In this document: piece after piece, positions 1 to 9,663 of the stretch | Layout of the letters: the number at the start of each line of letters is the position of its first letter | Position numbering within the stretch: position 1 is the first letter of the stretch | Assembly: GCF_052113205.1 (NCBI RefSeq) | Contig: NZ_JBFRCU010000018.1 | Span: 1 to 64,000 of the forward strand | Origin: Inquilinus sp052113205 | GTDB lineage: Bacteria; Pseudomonadota; Alphaproteobacteria; DSM-16000; Inquilinaceae | DNA: 64,000 nucleotides | Direction: 5' to 3' | Position numbers and translations under genes: made by a program | The notes under the pieces: generated by a model | Told to the model about the DNA's origin: nothing | What the model saw: only the letters and a program-made list of their open reading frames with translations | The model's database searches: none

Positions 1-97
1 GCTCGCGCCCGACCAGCACGGCGGCGCAGACCAGAACAAGGGCGATCGGGGTGCCGATCCGCAGCACCGTCCGGCGGGCGACAAGGGGCATCTGCAT
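1..97 (-). CDS. partial protein with N-terminal signal or membrane anchor
   Basis: Only the first 32 or so codons are in the window; the gene runs off the left edge on the minus strand. The N-terminus reads MQMPLVARRTVLRIG followed by a hydrophobic run (PIALVLVCAAVLV), which is a signal peptide or single N-terminal membrane anchor preceded by arginines. A GGAGAG Shine-Dalgarno-like motif lies just upstream, and it fits the second ATG (base 91) better by spacing than the first (base 97). No function can be assigned from this fragment. Confidence 0.6.
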   Translation of the reverse strand, partial: MQMPLVARRTVLRIGTPIALVLVCAAVLVGRE

Positions 98-190
98 CTC
101 TCCAGCGGGCAGGCAATCGAGAGCGACACGGGCGCCGCGGCCGTGACGGCCCCGGCGCCCGCGATCGACGTCTCCTCCCGGTCTTCGGCT

Positions 191-238
191 GGTCCGATGC
201 GTCTCGGACCGGGGCCGGCGCGGGTGGCGCGCCGGCCC
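191..238. other. two adjacent strong hairpins
   Basis: Two inverted repeats follow each other upstream of the leftward partial gene. The first is GGTCCGA / TCGGACC (191-197 and 204-210). The second is GGGCCGGCGC / GCGCCGGCCC (212-221 and 229-238). There is no T-run, so a classical intrinsic terminator is not supported. They could shape the 5' leader of the partial gene or act as a transcription barrier. The rest of 98-529 holds no gene I can support; 270-400 is AT-richer than its surroundings and probably carries promoter sequence. Confidence 0.4.
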
Positions 239-529
239 CTCCCTCTTGCTGCTGAACGAATGACGAAAGGTGACTTCGCCCAATTGGGGAGTCAATGAGG
301 GGAATTCAGCAGAGGACAGGATGACGCAGCAGTTTTATTTTTGGTAAGAATCGCGAATATTAGATCTGGATTAGCTCTTTGTTAAAATCCCGTAAGGATG
401 ATTCCGCCGCTACCATTGCCGCCCATATGCTGCAGTGCGGAAACGCACGACGCCACCGCGATTCAGAAGGCGTCGCGACCGGTAAGCCGGCCCGACGGGC
501 CGCTCCGGATACGGTTGAAGAGGTCCATC

Positions 530-817
530 ATGGTTCTGCTCAGGCATCCCCGCCCCGCGGGGTTCGTGGCCCTGCTCCTGCTCGGAACGGCTGTCGCCGG
601 GCCGGCCTTCGCCCGCACCGGGCTGCAGTCCGAGCATTATGTGATCCCGCCGCAGATGGCGCAGGCCGAATCCGCCGACAACACGGACATGTCCGTTCCC
701 ACCTTCGATCACGGCGAGAACGGCGCCGACCGCGCCGCGGATATGGGCGTCGCCGGCCACGATCTCGGCGGGCACGAGCATGACGGCGGCCATGGCGGCG
801 GTCACGGGAGGCGGTAA
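530..817 (+). CDS. small secreted His/Gly-rich protein
   Basis: A 95-residue protein with a clear Sec signal peptide: basic start MVLLRHPRP, hydrophobic core, then AGPAFA before the mature part. The mature part opens with RTGLQSEH and ends in a His/Gly/Asp-rich tail (GHDLGGHEHDGGHGGGHG) that could bind a metal ion. A longer frame exists upstream, but the ATG at 530 is preceded by GAAGAGG and places the signal peptide at the terminus, so I chose it. The mature N-terminus resembles that of the next gene (906-1070), so the two look like paralogues. Function unknown; periplasmic or exported location is inferred. Confidence 0.6.
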   Translation: MVLLRHPRPAGFVALLLLGTAVAGPAFARTGLQSEHYVIPPQMAQAESADNTDMSVPTFDHGENGADRAADMGVAGHDLGGHEHDGGHGGGHGRR

Positions 818-905
818 GCCTCCGCAAGGTGCCTCAGGCACCGCTTCGCAAGCACGGCATCCCCGCTGTGCCCATTCACCATCTCACTTACCAAAGGAGC
901 CCATC

Positions 906-1070
906 ATGTCTGTCCTGAAGATCGCCCGTCCCGTCGGCCTGGCCGTCCTGATCGCCCTGGGTGTCGCCGCGGCCGGCGCCGCCGACGCCCACACCGGCCT
1001 GCAGTCGGAGCATGGCCCGAGCGCGTTGCAGAGCTCGCACGGTCCCACCTATCCCAACCCGCGCCGCTGA
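906..1070 (+). CDS. small secreted protein with TGLQSEH motif
   Basis: A 54-residue protein starting MSVLKIARPVGLAVL, with a signal peptide likely cleaved after GAADA. The mature peptide is only about 30 residues, beginning HTGLQSEHG and containing a second similar unit (ALQSSHG). A good ribosome site (AAAGGAG, about 893-899) sits 6-7 bases before the ATG. It follows the similar secreted protein at 530-817, so tandem duplication and divergence is likely. I do not recognise a family. The small size and strong ribosome site suggest an abundant exported peptide, but the role is unknown. Confidence 0.6.
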   Translation: MSVLKIARPVGLAVLIALGVAAAGAADAHTGLQSEHGPSALQSSHGPTYPNPRR

Positions 1071-1255
1071 GCCGCCTCCGCCGGTAGCAGCGAAAGGGCG
1101 GCGGCAGGTCTCCCGGCATCGGCCGGCAGGCCTGCCGCCGCCCTTTGCATTTCCGGCCGGTTCCCCGCGGCTGTATCCCGCGCCGCTCTCTCCCTTCGAC
1201 AAGCCGCCCCCTGCGCTTTATGAAGGCGGCTCAGCCGCTTTCACCCGGGCGCTCC

Positions 1256-2221
1256 ATGGCCGTCTACACCGAAGTCACCGACGAGGATGTCGCCGCCTTC
1301 GCGGCGGAGTACGACATCGGCACCGTGCTGTCCCTGAAGGGCATCGCCGAGGGTGTCGAGAACTCCAACTACCTGCTGGTGACCACGGCCGGGCCGCATA
1401 TCCTCACTCTCTACGAGAAGCGGGTGGCCGAGGCTGACCTGCCGTTCTTCCTCGGGCTGATGCAGCATCTGGCGGCGCGCGGCATCGAATGCCCGCAGCC
1501 GGTCGCCGCCCGCGACGGCCAGGCGCTGCGCCGCCTGTCCGGCCGGCCGGCGGTGATCGTCACCTTCCTCGACGGGCTGTGGCCGAAGCGGATTCAGCCC
1601 TGGCATTGCCAGGCACTCGGCCCGGCGCTGGCCCGGATGCACGCCGCCGGGGCCGATTTCCCGATGACCCGGCCGAACAACCTGTCGCTCGACGGCTGGC
1701 GCCGGCTGGTGGCGGATTGCGCCGATCGCGCCGACACCGTGACGCCGGGCCTGGCCGAGGGCATCACCCGCGAGCTCGCCTTCCTCGAGGCCCATTGGCC
1801 GGCGGGCCTGCCGGTGGGCCTGATCCATGCCGACCTGTTCCCCGACAACGTGTTCTTCCGCGACGGCCGCCTGTCCGGGCTGATCGACTTCTACTTCGCC
1901 TGCACCGACATGCTGGCCTACGACCTGTCGATCTGCCTGAACGCCTGGTGCTTCGAGCCGGACGGCGCCTTCAACGTCACCAAGGCGCGGGCGCTCCTGT
2001 CGGGCTATCGGGCCGAGCGGCCGCTGTCGCCGGCCGAGGTCGCGGCGCTGCCGGTCCTGGCGCGCGGCAACGCGCTGCGCTTCCTCCTCACCCGCCTCTA
2101 TGACTGGCTGAACCACCCGCCGGGCGCCTTCGTCCGGCCGAAGGACCCGCTCGAATACTGGCGCAAGCTGCGCTTCCACCAGCAGGTCACCAGCGTGGCC
2201 GCCTATGGGATCGATCCGTGA
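1256..2221 (+). CDS. thrB: homoserine kinase, type II (ThrB)
   Basis: Phosphorylates L-homoserine to O-phosphohomoserine in threonine biosynthesis, in the cytoplasm. The 321-residue protein has the APH-like kinase fold of alphaproteobacterial ThrB. The N-terminus is MAVYTEVTDEDVAAF, the nucleotide-binding region contains GVENSNYLL, and the catalytic loop is GLIHADLFPDNVFF (Brenner motif HxDxxxxN), followed by GLIDFYFAC with the metal-binding Asp. The upstream extension of the frame is ignored because homologues begin at MAVYTEV. The stop overlaps the GTG start of rnhA by four bases (GTGA), so the two are translationally coupled, the usual order in this group. Confidence 0.95.
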   Translation: MAVYTEVTDEDVAAFAAEYDIGTVLSLKGIAEGVENSNYLLVTTAGPHILTLYEKRVAEADLPFFLGLMQHLAARGIECPQPVAARDGQALRRLSGRPAVIVTFLDGLWPKRIQPWHCQALGPALARMHAAGADFPMTRPNNLSLDGWRRLVADCADRADTVTPGLAEGITRELAFLEAHWPAGLPVGLIHADLFPDNVFFRDGRLSGLIDFYFACTDMLAYDLSICLNAWCFEPDGAFNVTKARALLSGYRAERPLSPAEVAALPVLARGNALRFLLTRLYDWLNHPPGAFVRPKDPLEYWRKLRFHQQVTSVAAYGIDP

Positions 2222-2718
2222 CCGACATTGCCGAGACGCCGAAGAAGCCCGTGATGAAGCTGCCGAAGGTGGAGATCTTCACCGACGGCGCCTGCAGCGG
2301 CAATCCCGGCCCCGGCGGCTGGGGCGTGCTGCTGCGTATGGGCGAGACCGAGCGCGAGCTCTATGGCGGTGAGGTGCTGACCACCAACAACCGGATGGAG
2401 CTGATGGCGGCGATCCAGGCGCTGGAGGCGATGAAGCGCCCGGTCGACGCGGTGCTGACCACCGACAGCCAGTATGTCCGCAACGGCGTGATGACGTGGA
2501 TGAAGGGCTGGAAGGCGCGCGGCTGGGTCACCGCCGACCGCAAGCCGGTGAAGAATATCGACCTGTGGCAGCGGCTCGAAGCCGCCACGGCATCGCACAA
2601 GGTCCGCTGGGAATGGACCCGCGGCCATGCCGGCCATGCCGAGAACGAGCGCGTGGACGAGCTGGCCCGGAAGGGCCTGCGCGAGCACGGCCGCGGCCTG
2701 GCGCCGATCGAGGGTTGA
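2218..2718 (+). CDS. rnhA: ribonuclease HI
   Basis: Cleaves the RNA strand of RNA:DNA hybrids during replication and R-loop removal. The 166-residue protein carries the full catalytic set: Asp23 in FTDGACSGNPGPGGWG, Glu61 in NNRMELMAA, Asp83 in TTDSQYV and Asp147 in NERVDELA, plus the handle region WMKGWKARGWVTADRKPVKN. A roughly 15-residue N-terminal extension precedes the normal RNase HI start. Translation starts at GTG inside the end of thrB (GTGA overlap). Confidence 0.96.
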   Translation: MTDIAETPKKPVMKLPKVEIFTDGACSGNPGPGGWGVLLRMGETERELYGGEVLTTNNRMELMAAIQALEAMKRPVDAVLTTDSQYVRNGVMTWMKGWKARGWVTADRKPVKNIDLWQRLEAATASHKVRWEWTRGHAGHAENERVDELARKGLREHGRGLAPIEG

Positions 2719-2738
2719 CCCGGACCATCCTCTCTCCA

Positions 2739-2769
2739 TATTACGAATAGTAAGTTACTATTCGTAATA
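2739..2769. promoter_or_regulatory. perfect 31-bp palindrome, probable operator
   Basis: Two perfect 15-base arms, TATTACGAATAGTAA and TTACTATTCGTAATA, flank a single central G. The site is AT-rich in GC-rich surroundings and ends 43 bases before the ATG of the oxidoreductase gene at 2813, where a repressor would block its promoter. The GTAA...TTAC core spaced around one base is of the type bound by dimeric winged-helix regulators such as HxlR proteins. That family assignment is inference; no regulator gene lies next to it. Confidence 0.7.
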
Positions 2770-2812
2770 ATGCTGCCGTGCCTGTGCCGGCGGCCTGGAG
2801 AAGGGGAAGGTC

Positions 2813-3811
2813 ATGGTTCAGCGAGTCCTGATCGCCGGCGGCTATGGCGCGGTCGGCGGCACCGTCGCCCGGTATTTGCGCCGGCTGGCGCCGGATCTCG
2901 ACATCATCCTCGCCGGGCGGTCGCCGGACTCCGGCGCCGCGCTGGCGCGGGAGATCGGGGCGCAGACGCTGCGGCTCGACGTCGCCGATCCGGCGGCGGC
3001 GCTGGCCGATCTCGGGCCGGTCGACCTGATCGTGGCGGCACTGCAGGACCGCGGCGACACGTTGATCCACGCCGCTTTGGCGCAGGGCGCCGCCCATATC
3101 GGCATCACCAAGGTGGTGGAGGAGACCGGGCCCGCGGTGTTCGCGGCGCTGCATGCGCCGCCGCGGCGGCCGATCGTGCTGGCGGGACACTGGGCGGCCG
3201 GGGTGCCGATCCTGGTGGCCCGGCAGGCGGTCGAGGATTTCGCCCGGATCGACTCCGCTGCCATGGCCGCGCTGTACGATGAGCAGGACGCGGTCGGGCC
3301 GATGAGCGCCGCCGATGCCGAGGCCTTCTCCGGCCGTGCCCTGCTGCGCCGGGCCGGGCAATGGGCCTGGGTCGATGGCGCCGAGCACAGCCGCGCCCTG
3401 CGCCTGGCCGAGGGGCTCAAAGCGACGGTGCAGCCCCTGGCCGCGCTGGATGTGCCCAGCCTGGCGGCAATCACCGGCGCCCCCGACATCCGCTTCGATT
3501 TCGGCATGGGCGAATCGATCGGCACCCGGGCCGGCGGCCGGGCCTCGCATGAGGCGTTGATCGAGATCGCAGGGGTGCTGCGGTCGGGGCAGCCTGCGCG
3601 GCGGCGAGTCCTGGTGTCGGACCCGAAGGGGGTGGACCATATGACGGCGCTGGGCGCCGTGGTCGTCGCCGAGCGCGTACTCGGCCTGGATGGGCTGCCG
3701 CTGCCGGCCGGCGGCCTGGCGCTGCCCGAGACCCTGGTCACGCCCGAGGCGGCGATCGCGCGGTTCGAGCAGTTCGGAGTCCGGATCACGACCGAGACGG
3801 ATCCGGCATAG
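2813..3811 (+). CDS. saccharopine dehydrogenase-like NAD(P)-binding oxidoreductase
   Basis: A 332-residue protein with an N-terminal Rossmann fold: RVLIAGGYGAVGGTVARYL carries the GxGxxG-type dinucleotide loop, and ILAGRSP matches the second strand of saccharopine-dehydrogenase-like proteins. The remainder is Ala/Gly-rich without a diagnostic catalytic motif, so substrate and reaction are unknown. It is an isolated gene between rnhA and a repeat, and a perfect palindrome just upstream suggests dedicated repression and induction by a small molecule. Confidence 0.75.
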   Translation: MVQRVLIAGGYGAVGGTVARYLRRLAPDLDIILAGRSPDSGAALAREIGAQTLRLDVADPAAALADLGPVDLIVAALQDRGDTLIHAALAQGAAHIGITKVVEETGPAVFAALHAPPRRPIVLAGHWAAGVPILVARQAVEDFARIDSAAMAALYDEQDAVGPMSAADAEAFSGRALLRRAGQWAWVDGAEHSRALRLAEGLKATVQPLAALDVPSLAAITGAPDIRFDFGMGESIGTRAGGRASHEALIEIAGVLRSGQPARRRVLVSDPKGVDHMTALGAVVVAERVLGLDGLPLPAGGLALPETLVTPEAAIARFEQFGVRITTETDPA

Positions 3812-3830
3812 CGATTGCCGACTCTCCATT

Positions 3831-3922
3831 CCTGGATGCCCGGGCTTGACCCGGGCATCCAGGAAATATCGATGCCGCTCCGGGTGGCCCCTGGATCGCC
3901 GGGTCAAGCCCGGCGATGACAG
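3831..3922. repeat. palindromic intergenic repeat, family R1
   Basis: Two hairpins in tandem: a 33-base palindrome centred on GGGCTTGACCCGGG flanked by CCTGGATGCC and its complement, then CTGGATCGCCGGGTCAAGCCCGGCGATGACAG. The unit recurs at 7321, 24255 and 34128, always between genes. Here it separates convergent genes and may aid termination. Confidence 0.85.
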
Positions 3923-3934
3923 AACGGGGACGGA

Positions 3935-4417
3935 TTACAGCGCCGCGAGGATCGCTTCGCCGCTCGACACCTCGAAGGCGCCCGGCTTCTCGACGGCGAG
4001 ATGGGTGACGACGCCGTCCTTGGCCACGAGCGCGAAGCGCTGCGACCGGGTGCCCAGGCCGTAACCCGACCCGTCCATCTCCAGCCCCAGCGCCTTGGTC
4101 AGGGTGGCGTTGCCGTCGGGCAGCATGAACACCGAGTCGCCGCACTCGTTCTTGTCGGCCCAGGCCTTCATCACGAAGGGGTCGTTGACCGACAGGCAGA
4201 CGATCTGGTCGACACCCTTGGCCTTCAGCGCCTCGGCATTGCCGGTGAAGCTCGGCAGGTGCTTGGCCGAGCAGGTCGGGGTGAAGGCGCCCGGCACCGC
4301 GAACAGGGCCACGGTCTTGCCCTTGAGCAGGTCGTCGGTCGTGATCTCGGCCATGCCCTCCTTGCCGAGATATTTCAGCGTGACCGAGGGGATGCGGTCG
4401 CCAACCTTGATCGTCAT
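3935..4417 (-). CDS. peroxiredoxin, Prx5 type
   Basis: Reduces hydrogen and organic peroxides using a peroxidatic cysteine. The 160-residue protein has the Prx5-type active site PGAFTPTCSAKHLP (Cys near residue 49). It has a single redoxin domain with no glutaredoxin fusion and no signal peptide, so it should be cytoplasmic. It lies 49 bases after the DsbD-like gene on the same strand, which fits an operon linking thiol-electron transfer with peroxide removal. The electron donor cannot be told from sequence. Confidence 0.93.
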   Translation of the reverse strand: MTIKVGDRIPSVTLKYLGKEGMAEITTDDLLKGKTVALFAVPGAFTPTCSAKHLPSFTGNAEALKAKGVDQIVCLSVNDPFVMKAWADKNECGDSVFMLPDGNATLTKALGLEMDGSGYGLGTRSQRFALVAKDGVVTHLAVEKPGAFEVSSGEAILAAL

Positions 4418-4466
4418 GGGTGTTCTCTCCGCCAGAATCCGAGGGGCCGGCCGTGCCGGCCGGATG

Positions 4467-6587
4467 TCATGAGCTCGCGCCGCGGGCCTGCTTCAGGGCG
4501 TCCAGGACCGCCTCGGTGCTCAGCAGCTCCGGCAGCAGGATCCCGTCCGGCGCCCCCGGCCCGTACACGGCGTTGAACGGTATGCCGTAGCGGCCATGCG
4601 CCGCAAGGTAATCGGCGATGCCCTGGTCGGGATTGGTCCAGTCGGCCAGCAGCGGTGCCACCCCGGCCTCGCCCAGCGCCGCCGCCACCGGGTCGCGGTC
4701 GATCACCAGCAGCTTGTTGACCTTGCAGGTCAGGCACCAGTCGGCGGTGACGTCGACGAACACCACCTTGCCCTCGCGCACCAGGCCGGGGATGGCGGAC
4801 CGGTCGAACCGCGCCCAGGGAATCGCCGAGGCCGCCTGCGGCGTCGCCGCGTCGGACCGGTCGAAGCGCAGCGGCAGCAGCACCGCGGCCAGCGCCAGGA
4901 CCACGGCGGCGGCGGTGCCCAGCCGCCGGATCGCGATCCCGCCGCGCCGGCGCAGCCACAGCACCAGGACGATCGCCGCCAGCACCGCCGCCACCAGGGC
5001 GGCCGCCACCGGCGGCACCTGCACGGCCAGGACCGAGAGCAGCCAAGCCGCCGTTCCGAACAGCGCGAGGCCGAGCACGGCCTTGACCCAGACCATCCAG
5101 CGGCCGGGACGCGGCAGCAGCCGGGCCAGGCCCGGCACGGCGGCGATCAGCAGATAGGGCAGGGCCATGCCGAGGCCGAGCGCGGCGAAGATCGTGCCGA
5201 TCTCCAGCGGCCCGCGCGACAGGGCGAAGCCCAGCGCGGTGCCGACGAAGGGGGCGGAGCAGGGGGTGGCCAGCAGGGTGGCGAAGGCGCCGGTCAGGAA
5301 CGGGCCGGCGAGACCCTCCGTTTCCGGCCGGCCGGTGCCGCTGGCCCGCGCCGCGGCGTCCATGGCGCGGCCGGGCAGAACCACCTCGAACAGGCCCAGC
5401 AGGTTGGCGCCGAACAGGGTGACGATCACCGCCATCGCCGCCAGGAACACCGGCTCCTGAAACTGCAGGCCCCAGCCGACCGAGGCGCCGGCCGCCTTCA
5501 GCCCGACGGCGCCGCCCGCCAGCACCAGGAAGGACGCGACGATGCCGCCGGCGGTGGCCAGCAGGCCCAGCCGCTGCCGCCGCGGCGTCCGGCCGCCGGC
5601 CTCGACAATCGACAGCAGCTTGAGCGACAGCACCGGCAGCACGCAGGGCATCAGGTTCAGGATCAGCCCGCCCAGCAGGGCCACGCCCAGGATCGACAGC
5701 CAGGCGGCGGCCTCCGGCGCCGCGGCGATCGCCGTCCCGACCGTCGCCTTGGCCTCGACGCTGCGCGGCCCGTCGACCAGGGTCAGGACCACCGGGCTGC
5801 CGGTCAGCGCCAGCGGCGGATCGGCCGCCGCCTGGACCCTATCGATCTCGGCCACCAGCCGGCGGCCGCCCTCGCTGGTGGTGATCCGCGGCGCGGCGAA
5901 GGCGTCGCCCGGCGCACCCTCGACGAACAGGTCCGGCGCCTCGAACGGCTCACGCGCCGTCGCCTCGATCCGCAAGCCGCCATTCTGGCCGGCCGCGGTT
6001 GCGGCCACCGGACCGATCGCGAGGCCGGCGGCGGCGCCATCGCCCGGCACCGTGTTGGCGTAGCGGTCGATCAGGTTGGCGGCGGCCGGGTCGGGCGTCG
6101 CCGTGCCGGCCGGCAGGTCGAGCGTGAAGCTGAAATTGGCCGGGATGCAGATGTCGCTGCACACCAGCACGGTCGCTGCCAGGGCCAGGTGCTGCGGCTG
6201 TCCCGTCTGCGCCACCGGCAGGGTCAGCGGGAACACCACCTCGGTCTCGTAGCCATAGGTCTCCAGGCCGAACAGCTGGAACCGGTGCGGCGCCGGATAG
6301 GCCAGGGTCGCGGTGCCGAGATTCGCCGAGCCCGTCCAGTCCAGCGCCGGCGGCAGCCCGGCATCGCCGGGGGACCGCCAATAGGTCTTCCAATGCGGCT
6401 CCAGCCGGATGTGCAACCCGGCCGGGATCTCGCTCAAGCGTCCGGTGCCGTCGACCGCCGTGACCAGCCGCGCCGACGCGCCCTTGGCGTTCTGCCACGG
6501 CGTCTCGGCGGCCCCGGCCGCTCCCGGCCCGGCCAGCGCGGCGAGGCCGAGGGCGGCAGCCGCAAGGACTGCGAGCCTAGGGGTCAT
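4467..6587 (-). CDS. dsbD: DsbD/ScsB-type thiol:disulfide interchange protein
   Basis: Carries reducing power from cytoplasmic thioredoxin across the inner membrane. The 706-residue protein has an N-terminal signal peptide (to about residue 27). A periplasmic domain follows with a cysteine pair in CSDICIPA. The multi-pass membrane domain carries the paired cysteines in LMPCVLPVLSLKLLS and LATPCSAPFVGTALGF. A C-terminal thioredoxin-like domain carries WCLTCK at about residue 617. All three redox pairs are present. The N-terminal domain is larger than in E. coli DsbD, which is closer to the ScsB branch. It is first gene of an operon with the peroxiredoxin. Confidence 0.92.
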   Translation of the reverse strand: MTPRLAVLAAAALGLAALAGPGAAGAAETPWQNAKGASARLVTAVDGTGRLSEIPAGLHIRLEPHWKTYWRSPGDAGLPPALDWTGSANLGTATLAYPAPHRFQLFGLETYGYETEVVFPLTLPVAQTGQPQHLALAATVLVCSDICIPANFSFTLDLPAGTATPDPAAANLIDRYANTVPGDGAAAGLAIGPVAATAAGQNGGLRIEATAREPFEAPDLFVEGAPGDAFAAPRITTSEGGRRLVAEIDRVQAAADPPLALTGSPVVLTLVDGPRSVEAKATVGTAIAAAPEAAAWLSILGVALLGGLILNLMPCVLPVLSLKLLSIVEAGGRTPRRQRLGLLATAGGIVASFLVLAGGAVGLKAAGASVGWGLQFQEPVFLAAMAVIVTLFGANLLGLFEVVLPGRAMDAAARASGTGRPETEGLAGPFLTGAFATLLATPCSAPFVGTALGFALSRGPLEIGTIFAALGLGMALPYLLIAAVPGLARLLPRPGRWMVWVKAVLGLALFGTAAWLLSVLAVQVPPVAAALVAAVLAAIVLVLWLRRRGGIAIRRLGTAAAVVLALAAVLLPLRFDRSDAATPQAASAIPWARFDRSAIPGLVREGKVVFVDVTADWCLTCKVNKLLVIDRDPVAAALGEAGVAPLLADWTNPDQGIADYLAAHGRYGIPFNAVYGPGAPDGILLPELLSTEAVLDALKQARGASS

Positions 6588-6693
6588 CGAATCTCCGGCA
6601 CCATGAAACTGCCTTTCTTTGGCCTATATAGTCGTTCGAAACCAGATCGACGCGGGTTAGCCTAGTGTCGCAGCCGGAAGGAAAGACGGAGCA

Positions 6694-7299
6694 GTGGTCG
6701 GTATGAGACGGGCGAAATCCTCCAAGGGCGACAAGGTGCCGGCGGATGGCAGCTACCTCGCGGGGCAGCTGCTGATCGCCATGCCGACCCTGGTCGCGCC
6801 ACCCTTCGCCCGCACGGTGATCTATCTCTGCGCCCACAACGACCAGGGGGCAATGGGGCTGGTGGTCAACAAGCCGCTGTCGAGCATCGACTTCCCGACC
6901 CTGCTCGACCAGCTCGGCATCCCGCATGGCGACCTGCTGGGCAGCACCCGGGTCCAGTTCGGCGGCCCGGTCGAATCGGGCCGCGGCTTCGTGCTGCACT
7001 CGACCGACTACCGGGCCGAGAAGACGGTGGTGGTCGGCGATGTCGCGGTGACCTCGACGCTCGAGGTGCTGCAGGCGATCGCCAGCGGCGAGGGGCCGAG
7101 CCGTCACCTGCTGGCGCTCGGCTATGCCGGCTGGAGCGCCGGCCAGCTCGACGCCGAGATCCAGGCCAATGGCTGGCTCACCGTGCCCTGCGATTCCGAC
7201 ATCCTGTTCAGCGAGGACCTGTCGGTGAAGTGGGAGCGCGCCATCGCCAAGCTCGGCGTCGACCCGACCATGCTGTCGGGCGAAGCGGGGCACGCCTGA
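6694..7299 (+). CDS. YqgE/AlgH family protein (UPF0301)
   Basis: A 201-residue protein with the conserved features of the family: YLAGQLLIAMPTL near the start, then FARTVIYLCAHNDQGAMGLVVNKPL, FGGPVESGRGFVLHS and LLALGYAGWSAGQLDAEI. The biochemical function of YqgE proteins is not established. The annotated start is GTG at 6694; an ATG three codons downstream (6703) is an alternative. It is divergent from dsbD and convergent with leuC, across an R1 repeat. Confidence 0.93.
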   Translation: MVGMRRAKSSKGDKVPADGSYLAGQLLIAMPTLVAPPFARTVIYLCAHNDQGAMGLVVNKPLSSIDFPTLLDQLGIPHGDLLGSTRVQFGGPVESGRGFVLHSTDYRAEKTVVVGDVAVTSTLEVLQAIASGEGPSRHLLALGYAGWSAGQLDAEIQANGWLTVPCDSDILFSEDLSVKWERAIAKLGVDPTMLSGEAGHA

Positions 7300-7320
7300 G
7301 GAACTGACTTCCCCCTAACT

Positions 7321-7410
7321 GTCATTGCCGGGCTTGACCCGGCAATCCAGGGGCCACCCAGAGCGGCATCGACATTCCCTGGATGCCCGGGTCAAGCCCG
7401 GGCATGACAG
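7321..7410. repeat. palindromic intergenic repeat, family R1
   Basis: Reads GTCATTGCCGGGCTTGACCC at the left and ends GGGTCAAGCCCGGGCATGAC at the right, the two halves forming an extended inverted repeat around CCAGGGGCCACC. It lies between the convergent yqgE and leuC genes. Confidence 0.88.
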
Positions 7411-7441
7411 ATGAAGGGAAGACCGGGCGCGGCCGTCGCGC

Positions 7442-8848
<1,407 letters not shown>

Positions 8849-9037
8849 CTCTCACATCTCCGTCATCCGGCTCTTCGGCCGGCGGCCCTCTCGGCCGACG
8901 CTGGACCATAGCCGAGGGCAAACCGAGGCAAAAGCTGGAATAATTTCAAAGTTGTCACCCTCCTCGCGGTGCAAATCGGGACGATGGACAGGAATCCGGC
9001 CCGGCCGCATCCTCGACGGAGAAGCAACGAGACAGAT

Positions 9038-9493
9038 ATGGGGGTGCCCATGACCATCCGCAGCGCCGTCCTCGCCACCGGCTTCGTCCTGGCCCTGGCC
9101 TCGTCGGCCTCGGCCGCGGAGGGGATCAAGGGGTTCTGGCGCACCGGGGACGGCCGCTCGGTGATCCAGATCACCGACTGCAACACGGGCATCTGCGGCC
9201 TGATCGCGGCGCTGCCGCCGGACGCGCCGGCCACCGACGTGAACAACCCGGACGAGAGCAAGCGCGGCAAGCCGCTGTGCAAGCTGATCATGCTGCACAG
9301 CTTCACCCAGGTCTCCGACACCGAGTGGGAGGACGGCACGATCTACGACCCGAAGAGCGGCAAGACCTATGACGCCAAGATGCATCTGACCGGGCCGGAC
9401 ACGCTGGACCTGCGCGGCTATGTCGGCATCAGCCTGCTCGGCCGCACCGACACCTGGACCCGGCAGCAGCCGGGCAGCTTCAAGGCGTGTTGA
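9038..9493 (+). CDS. DUF2147 secreted protein
   Basis: A 151-residue protein with a Sec signal peptide (TIRSAVLATGFVLALASSASA) and a DUF2147 domain: GFWRTGDGRSVIQITDC at the start, GKPLCKLIMLHSF in the middle, GTIYDPKSGKTYDAKMHL, then LDLRGYVGISLLGRTDTWTR. The domain is found in periplasmic proteins of unknown function. Start choice: ATG at 9038 or ATG at 9050; the latter has a GGGG run upstream and gives a cleaner signal peptide. Confidence 0.85.
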   Translation: MGVPMTIRSAVLATGFVLALASSASAAEGIKGFWRTGDGRSVIQITDCNTGICGLIAALPPDAPATDVNNPDESKRGKPLCKLIMLHSFTQVSDTEWEDGTIYDPKSGKTYDAKMHLTGPDTLDLRGYVGISLLGRTDTWTRQQPGSFKAC

Positions 9494-9520
9494 TGCTTTG
9501 ATTGGCCCTTTGCGTTGCCT

Positions 9521-9651
9521 CTCCCGCCTGGCGGGAGAGGTCGGGCGTCCGCAGGACGACCGGGTGAGGGCTGGCCCGGGCCTCGACAAAGAACCCTCAC
9601 CCGGAGCCGCTTCGCGTCTCCGACCTCTCCCGTAAACGGGAGAGGCAATGC
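9521..9651. repeat. large inverted repeat with CTCTCCCGCC arms
   Basis: Outer arms CCTCTCCCGCCTGGCGGGAGAGG (9519-9541) and CCTCTCCCGTAAACGGGAGAGG are themselves small palindromes. Between them, inner arms pair CCCTCACCCG with CGGGTGAGGG. The whole forms a cruciform-like block between convergent genes and belongs to the same broad repeat class as 26962-27254 and 42884-42956. Confidence 0.8.
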
Positions 9652-9663
9652 GTTCTTCTTCGG

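Noticed and set aside
4596..6665. long plus-strand open frame opposite dsbD
   Set aside because: It is Gln/Arg/His/Gly-rich with no known domain and lies exactly opposite a gene with clear family motifs, so it is an antisense artefact of high GC.
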